A DNA stretch of 56,629 bases from Robinsoniella peoriensis (GTDB lineage Bacteria; Bacillota; Clostridia; Lachnospirales; Lachnospiraceae). The position numbers were made by a program, and so were the translations under genes. Below the pieces are notes generated by a model that made no database searches, was not told the origin of the DNA, and saw nothing but the letters and a program-made list of their open reading frames with translations. Location of the stretch: contig NZ_JTGN01000025.1 of NCBI RefSeq assembly GCF_000797495.1, forward strand, positions 73 to 56,701, given 5' to 3'. Positions 52,902-56,629 of the stretch are shown piece by piece (position 1 is the first letter of the stretch; each line of letters begins with the position of its first letter).

Positions 52902-53798
52902 ATGGAATTTTTACGTTTACTGGAAGGCATACGGTCGCCTGCACTAAATACCGTGTTTCAATTTTTTACTTTTTTTGGCCAGGAAATGCTGGTTCTTGCT
53001 ATTATCTGCATATTATACTGGTGTCTGGATAAGAAACTGGCATATAAGATTGCGCTATCATTCTTTGCCGCCGGCATGCTGCTGCAAAATCTGAAGATTA
53101 CCTTCCGCATCCCAAGGCCCTGGGTTCTGGATCCGGATTTTCAAGCTGTTCCCTCTGCCGTACCGGCTGCAACCGGATATTCCTTTCCCAGCGGCCATAC
53201 ACAGAGTGCAACTTCACTATTTATGACACTTGCGCTATCCCTAAAGCAGAAATCTCTGAAGATCATCTGTGTGGTCATCTTCCTGCTGGTGGGTTTTTCA
53301 AGAATGTACCTGGGTGTCCATACACCCAAAGATGTATTGACAGCAATGGCTATGGCTATTATTATTTCTCTTTTAATAAATAAATTATTTGGTAAACTTG
53401 AGAATACTCCAAAGTCTAATCTGATACTCAGTATCATCCTTGCCGGATTCTCCGTTCTATCTATGATTTATGCCCTGGTATTGCTGAATAACGGAACCAT
53501 TAATGAGATCTATGCCGCAGACTGCTGCAAAGCTGCCGGTTCCGGACTGGGCTTTGCTATCGGATGGTACCTGGAACGTACTTATATTAATTTCGAGACA
53601 AATACAGCGGTTTCAAAGCAGGCTGCTAAATTTATCCTGGGTATTACTTCCTCCCTGTTGTTAAAAGGAGTCTTAAAAGCCCTCTTGGGCGGCAGCATTC
53701 CGGCTGAAATGCTTCAGTATTTTATTCTTGTGCTTTGGGTAATCGCTGCCTATCCTTTTATCTTCCAGCGAGTGAGATTTCTCGGAGGCGAAAAATAA
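52902..53798 (+). CDS. PAP2 family phosphatase, membrane-bound
   Basis: 298 residues from ATG 52902 (ATGGAGTGG upstream). The three PAP2 motifs are present: KITFRIPRP, PSGHTQSATS and SRMYLGVHTPKDV. Seven to eight hydrophobic segments. The family dephosphorylates lipid phosphates such as undecaprenyl pyrophosphate or phosphatidic acid; substrate not determined. Bounded by a bidirectional terminator. Confidence 0.92.
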   Translation: MEFLRLLEGIRSPALNTVFQFFTFFGQEMLVLAIICILYWCLDKKLAYKIALSFFAAGMLLQNLKITFRIPRPWVLDPDFQAVPSAVPAATGYSFPSGHTQSATSLFMTLALSLKQKSLKIICVVIFLLVGFSRMYLGVHTPKDVLTAMAMAIIISLLINKLFGKLENTPKSNLILSIILAGFSVLSMIYALVLLNNGTINEIYAADCCKAAGSGLGFAIGWYLERTYINFETNTAVSKQAAKFILGITSSLLLKGVLKALLGGSIPAEMLQYFILVLWVIAAYPFIFQRVRFLGGEK

Positions 53799-53805
53799 AA
53801 ATCAG

Positions 53806-53860
53806 GATAAAAATAACCGCTTAGAGGAAATACTTTCCCTCTAAACGGTTATTTTTTATC
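53806..53860. terminator. Bidirectional terminator (PAP2 gene / DegV gene)
   Basis: GATAAAAATAACCG...TTAGAGG pairs with CCTCTAA...CGGTTATTTTTTATC. T-runs on both strands. Confidence 0.92.
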
Positions 53861-53890
53861 CTGCAGCTCTTTCTTGAAAAGTAAAACCGC

Positions 53891-54760
53891 TTATCTCACA
53901 TCTCCCATATAAAACAGTGCCAGTGTACCCGGACCGGAATGGGCTCCAATAGTAGGACCTACCGGATTAATCAAAAATGCTTTAATACCAAATTTTTCTT
54001 CTATCAGAGATTTTACGTACTCAGCATCTTCGATGCAGTCACCATGGCTGATAAATACGATGTCGTTTTTATCACGGTAGCTGCCGATTTGTTTTTCCAT
54101 ATTTTCTACCAGCGCTGCAAGGGATTTCTTTCGTCCTCTCACTTTGGCAACCGGTATCAGATGTCCTTCGTTATCTACGTGCAGCACCGGCTTCAGATGT
54201 ATCATAGTTCCAAGAACTGCGGCTGCCTTTGAAACTCTGCCCCCTCTGTACAGGTGGAATAAATCATCTACCGTAAAATTGTGAACCACGTTTAACTTAT
54301 GATCCTCCAGCCATTTCACCAGTTCTTCATACTCCATGCCCTGTTCCTTTAACTGGAGCGCCTTATGTACCAGAAGCCCCTCTCCTAATGAAGCACAGAG
54401 GGAATCAATGACCGCAATTTTCCTGTCCGGCATTTCCTCACGTAATTCTTCTGCTGCAATCCTGGCACTGTTATAGCTGCCGCTCAGACCGCTGGAGAAG
54501 GCGATATGAATAATATCTTTGCCATCATCCAGAAATTCCCGGAGTTCTTCTTTTGCTTCTTCCGGATTGACCTGGGAAGTAGTCGGCATAGAACCTGCCC
54601 GCATCTTTTTATAGAATTCCTTATAGGGCAGTTCGTGTTTCCTGTTATAAGTTTCGCCATCTATCATATAAGTCAAAGAAAGCATGCCTAAGCCATGCTC
54701 CTGGATATATGCCTCAGGTAAATCCGTGGTATTATCCGTCGTAATAATGTAATCTCTCAT
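53891..54760 (-). CDS. DegV family fatty-acid-binding protein
   Basis: 289 residues from ATG 54760 (GGGAGG upstream). DegV signatures: ITTDNTTDLPEAYIQEHG at the N-terminus, TSQVNPEEA, SSGLSGSYNSA near residue 93 and the final HSGPGTLALFYMG. Such proteins bind fatty acids, and some (FakB) deliver exogenous fatty acids to the FakA kinase; no fakA is seen here. Single-gene unit. Confidence 0.93.
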   Translation of the reverse strand: MRDYIITTDNTTDLPEAYIQEHGLGMLSLTYMIDGETYNRKHELPYKEFYKKMRAGSMPTTSQVNPEEAKEELREFLDDGKDIIHIAFSSGLSGSYNSARIAAEELREEMPDRKIAVIDSLCASLGEGLLVHKALQLKEQGMEYEELVKWLEDHKLNVVHNFTVDDLFHLYRGGRVSKAAAVLGTMIHLKPVLHVDNEGHLIPVAKVRGRKKSLAALVENMEKQIGSYRDKNDIVFISHGDCIEDAEYVKSLIEEKFGIKAFLINPVGPTIGAHSGPGTLALFYMGDVR

Positions 54761-54916
54761 CTGCTTTCCTCCCACTAAAACTTTTTTTCATCATAACACT
54801 AATTGGGGTTTTATGCAAGAGCGTAAGAAAACACATAATTTATTCCAAAATTTATTGCATAAAGTGTCCCACAAGTTAATAGAATGTAGAAAAGTAATCA
54901 TCGAGGGGGACTATGG

Positions 54917-55384
54917 ATGGGTTCAAAGACAAAGATAGTAGTATTTAAAATGCGGGAACTGATTTACACAGGAATTTTTGTAACGCTGGGGATAATCCTG
55001 ATCATACTCTTCATTTTTATGTTCACACCCAGAGACAAGGAAAAAGCCAAAGATGACCAACCAACACAAACGACTGCTGCTATGAAATATGTCGCCGGAG
55101 TCTATACCACTCCAATCACCCTGAATGACAATGCCATTGACGTCGAAGTCGTGGTGGACCAGGATCATATCAACTCTATCCGTTTGGTGAATTTAAGCGA
55201 CACAGTAACGACGATGTATCCCCTTGTGCAGCCGGCACTTGAGGAAATCGCATCTCAGATATATGATACGCAGTCTACCGATGGCATTACATATTCTCAG
55301 GACAGTAAATATACTTCCCAGATATTGCTGGATGCCATTGACAGTGCTCTGGAAACAGCGCAGGTAAAAACGGAGGAAGAGTAA
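54917..55384 (+). CDS. Single-pass membrane protein with FMN_bind-like domain, degenerate
   Basis: 155 residues: one membrane segment at about 15-36, then an extracytoplasmic domain. AGVYTTPITLNDNAIDVEVVVD (key pattern G.Y......I.VEV.V) and the tail AQSTDxxx-like DTQSTDGITYSQDSKYTSQILLDAIDSAL follow the FMN_bind layout, but the SGAT motif that carries covalent flavin is replaced by TYSQDS. The identification is tentative. GAGGGGG precedes ATG 54917. Confidence 0.7.
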   Translation: MGSKTKIVVFKMRELIYTGIFVTLGIILIILFIFMFTPRDKEKAKDDQPTQTTAAMKYVAGVYTTPITLNDNAIDVEVVVDQDHINSIRLVNLSDTVTTMYPLVQPALEEIASQIYDTQSTDGITYSQDSKYTSQILLDAIDSALETAQVKTEEE

Positions 55385-55391
55385 TTAGGAG

Positions 55392-55446
55392 AAAACCGGG
55401 TATCTCTCTAAAAGCAGGTCTGCTTTTACTTTGAGATACCCGGTTT
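55392..55446 (+). terminator. Terminator after the FMN_bind-like gene
   Basis: AAAACCGGGTATCTC pairs with GAGATACCCGGTTTTC (15 bp), with an inner AAAAGCAG/CTGCTTTT hairpin, followed by TTTTGTT. Confidence 0.92.
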
Positions 55447-55499
55447 TCTTTTGTTATCTGACGCTGTTATTTATTATGATTATGTATTATAGAACTTCA

Positions 55500-56222
55500 T
55501 TATTTTGTTACCGTTACGGTGCACTTTAATAATTTCCCGTCTACCCTCACTGTGATTTTGGAACTACCGGCTGAATTTCCTGTGACAACACCCTTGTCGG
55601 TAACCGTAGCAATCTTTCTCTTGGATGTATTCCATTTCTTTTTGGAATTGCTGCCTTTTACGATTATTCGCTTTGACTCTCCAACTTTTAAGTTCAATCT
55701 GGTTGGTGTCATCCTGGGATCAACAATTTTTATTCTGCATTTATCATTTGACCCATTTGCTTTTGCAGTTATGGTAACCCATCCTGCCCTGCGGGCCACT
55801 ACTTTACCATTTCTATAAACCTTAGCCACCTTTGAGTTGGAGGTTATCCATTTAACAGTGGAACCGCCGGCTTTGGAAGTTTTAAACAGGAATGTGGTAC
55901 CAACCGCCATTTTCGTTGTTTTTCTCTTTATCTTGATATCTGGCTTCGGCTTAGGTGTTGGTGTTGGAGACGGATCCGGAGTGGATGGTACAACAGGTGC
56001 AGGATCAGCACTTCCTCCGCCCTGATACGGGCATACTCCGTTGGGATGCAGATGTGCGGGATTACCTCCGCAGTGGTAATGGTAATACCCCAATCCGCTT
56101 ACATTGTTGTTGTCACGATGACCGCCATTGCCATCGGTTCTGCCGGAATGGGCAAATGCTGCGTTTGAAAAACAAAGCGCCAGACATAACGCTAAACATA
56201 GAATACGTCTGATTTTCTTCAT
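55500..56222 (-). CDS. Secreted YHYH-domain protein with bacterial Ig-like repeats
   Basis: 240 residues from ATG 56222 (GGGAGG upstream). Signal peptide cut near FAHSG, then a His/Cys-rich YHYH domain (HSGRTDGNGGHRD ... YYHYHCGGNPAHLH ... CPY, residues 25-65), a Pro-rich linker, and two Big_2-like Ig domains (KMAVGTTFLFKT; LNLKVGESKRIIVK). Lys-rich, without an obvious cell-wall sorting motif. Likely secreted or wall-associated; function unknown. Confidence 0.85.
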   Translation of the reverse strand: MKKIRRILCLALCLALCFSNAAFAHSGRTDGNGGHRDNNNVSGLGYYHYHCGGNPAHLHPNGVCPYQGGGSADPAPVVPSTPDPSPTPTPKPKPDIKIKRKTTKMAVGTTFLFKTSKAGGSTVKWITSNSKVAKVYRNGKVVARRAGWVTITAKANGSNDKCRIKIVDPRMTPTRLNLKVGESKRIIVKGSNSKKKWNTSKRKIATVTDKGVVTGNSAGSSKITVRVDGKLLKCTVTVTK

Positions 56223-56334
56223 AACTGCTCTTCCTCCCTTGTACTTTATCGTATCATTTGTGATGGCATTATGATAACATATTTTTACCTGAATTACCAG
56301 AGCATTTTCCAAACCCTATTAGAAACGAAAATTC

Positions 56335-56475
56335 TATTTTTTCAGAATCAGTACCACCGGCTTAGCCGGTGGTTTGTTTTCCGCCCTATAAGGGCTCGTT
56401 TCCGGTACTGGAGTCTAAAGACTCATCGAAAGGTTCGCCAGCCGCAACGTCAGTTACCTGCTAAGCCCCTTGGGC
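56335..56475 (-). mobile_element. Right end of an IS200/IS605-type element, highly structured
   Basis: Between the tnpA stop and flanking AT-rich DNA are four hairpins: ACCACCGGC/GCCGGTGGT with a 3-nt loop (56353-56373), GCCCT/AGGGC (56383-56395), GAGTC/GACTC (about 56420-56433) and TAAGCCC/GGGCTTA (about 56462-56478). The first is the typical end palindrome recognised by the single-strand transposase. The exact end base is not determined. No second open reading frame lies in this stretch. Confidence 0.75.
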
Positions 56476-56629
56476 TTATTTCTTTTTGCTTTTGTTTACT
56501 GGCTCACCCGTAAACGGGTCAATATACTCCTTCAAAGACATTTGATCATATTCCAAATCTTCCTTTAGTTGATTCCGAATATACTCTTCTATTTTTTTTG
56601 CATTTTTTCCTACTGTATCTACATAGTAT
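56476..56629 (-). CDS. tnpA: IS200/IS605-type transposase TnpA, C-terminal part
   Basis: The last 50 codons run off the right edge of the window. The visible residues start YYVDTVGKNAKKIEEYI and end IDPFTGEPVNKSKKK, matching the C-terminal end of Y1-type HUH transposases of the IS200 family from Lachnospiraceae. The catalytic parts (HUH and Tyr) lie outside the window. It is not clear whether a tnpB partner exists in the element. Confidence 0.82.
   Translation of the reverse strand, partial: YYVDTVGKNAKKIEEYIRNQLKEDLEYDQMSLKEYIDPFTGEPVNKSKKK

Noticed and set aside
54811..54862. TTATGCAA ... TTGCATAA inverted repeat before the FMN_bind-like gene
   Set aside because: The arms are only 8 bp and 35 bp apart in AT-rich DNA; chance is likely.

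Overview
This window looks like chromosomal DNA of a spore-forming Lachnospiraceae bacterium (Clostridium cluster XIVa; the 16S 5' end is Blautia-like, but I cannot fix the genus). The evidence is the 16S rRNA fragment at the left edge, moderate-to-low GC, strong AGGAGG ribosome binding sites, a SpoVAF/GerA-type spore germination protein, and Firmicutes-style gene families such as YitT, DegV, YesM/YesN and long-form HPF.

Layout. (1) 1-950: start of an rRNA operon and two serine tRNA genes on the minus strand, each unit with a clear promoter. (2) 950-1612: an AT-rich gap holding a heptamer tandem repeat. (3) 1613-7819: a minus-strand housekeeping run of a Nudix hydrolase, a YcxB-like membrane protein, tsaE-tsaB-rimI, a small zinc-ribbon protein, rnz, tsaD and ispD; tsaB, tsaE and tsaD supply the t6A tRNA modification machinery. 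(4) 7873-8872: an FMN-riboswitch-controlled riboflavin transporter (ribU). (5) 8942-23393: a carbohydrate locus with an AraC regulator, two Cys-type sulfatases, a GH88 unsaturated glucuronyl hydrolase, a sugar ABC importer (lipoprotein plus two permeases), a YesN/YesM two-component system and, divergently, an anaerobic sulfatase-maturating radical SAM enzyme and a LysR regulator. Together these suggest uptake, desulfation and hydrolysis of unsaturated sulfated disaccharides such as those released from glycosaminoglycans. No polysaccharide lyase is present, so the cell may depend on products made by other genes or other organisms. (6) 23472-27728: tex and three small membrane-protein genes. (7) 27755-32282: an aspartate-pathway operon (ACT-domain regulator, hom, an ApgM-family protein that probably serves as homoserine kinase, aspartate kinase) with a good promoter. 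(8) 32476-36038: a lipoprotein and a three-gene ABC-2 exporter. (9) 36048-39270: three genes resembling B. subtilis YdjG/YdjH/YdjI, a membrane-stress complex. (10) 39364-43572: prfB with its programmed frameshift, secA, and an HPr-like protein without the phosphorylatable histidine. (11) 43721-48233: an orphan lipoprotein/histidine kinase/response regulator set. (12) 48323-56222: hpf, a eukaryotic-type HisA, YitT, a small lipoprotein, the SpoVAF-like protein, a PAP2 phosphatase, DegV, an FMN_bind-like membrane protein and a YHYH/Ig-like secreted protein. (13) 56335-56629: the 3' end of an IS200/IS605-type tnpA with a structured right end.

The most unusual signal is a repeat family placed in the 5' leaders of unrelated genes. 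Four copies (before tsaD, a sulfatase, apgM and a histidine kinase) carry an 8-bp stem with a tetraloop whose variation keeps pairing only in the coding-strand RNA, and the stem ends 15-17 nt before the start codon in every case. Two of them carry a second upstream hairpin module that may also occur, in diverged form, before rnz and the SpoVAF-like gene. Further points of interest are a 12-bp direct repeat spaced 32 bp upstream of the sugar-binding-protein promoter, the heptamer satellite, the predicted non-canonical homoserine kinase, and the eukaryotic-type HisA.
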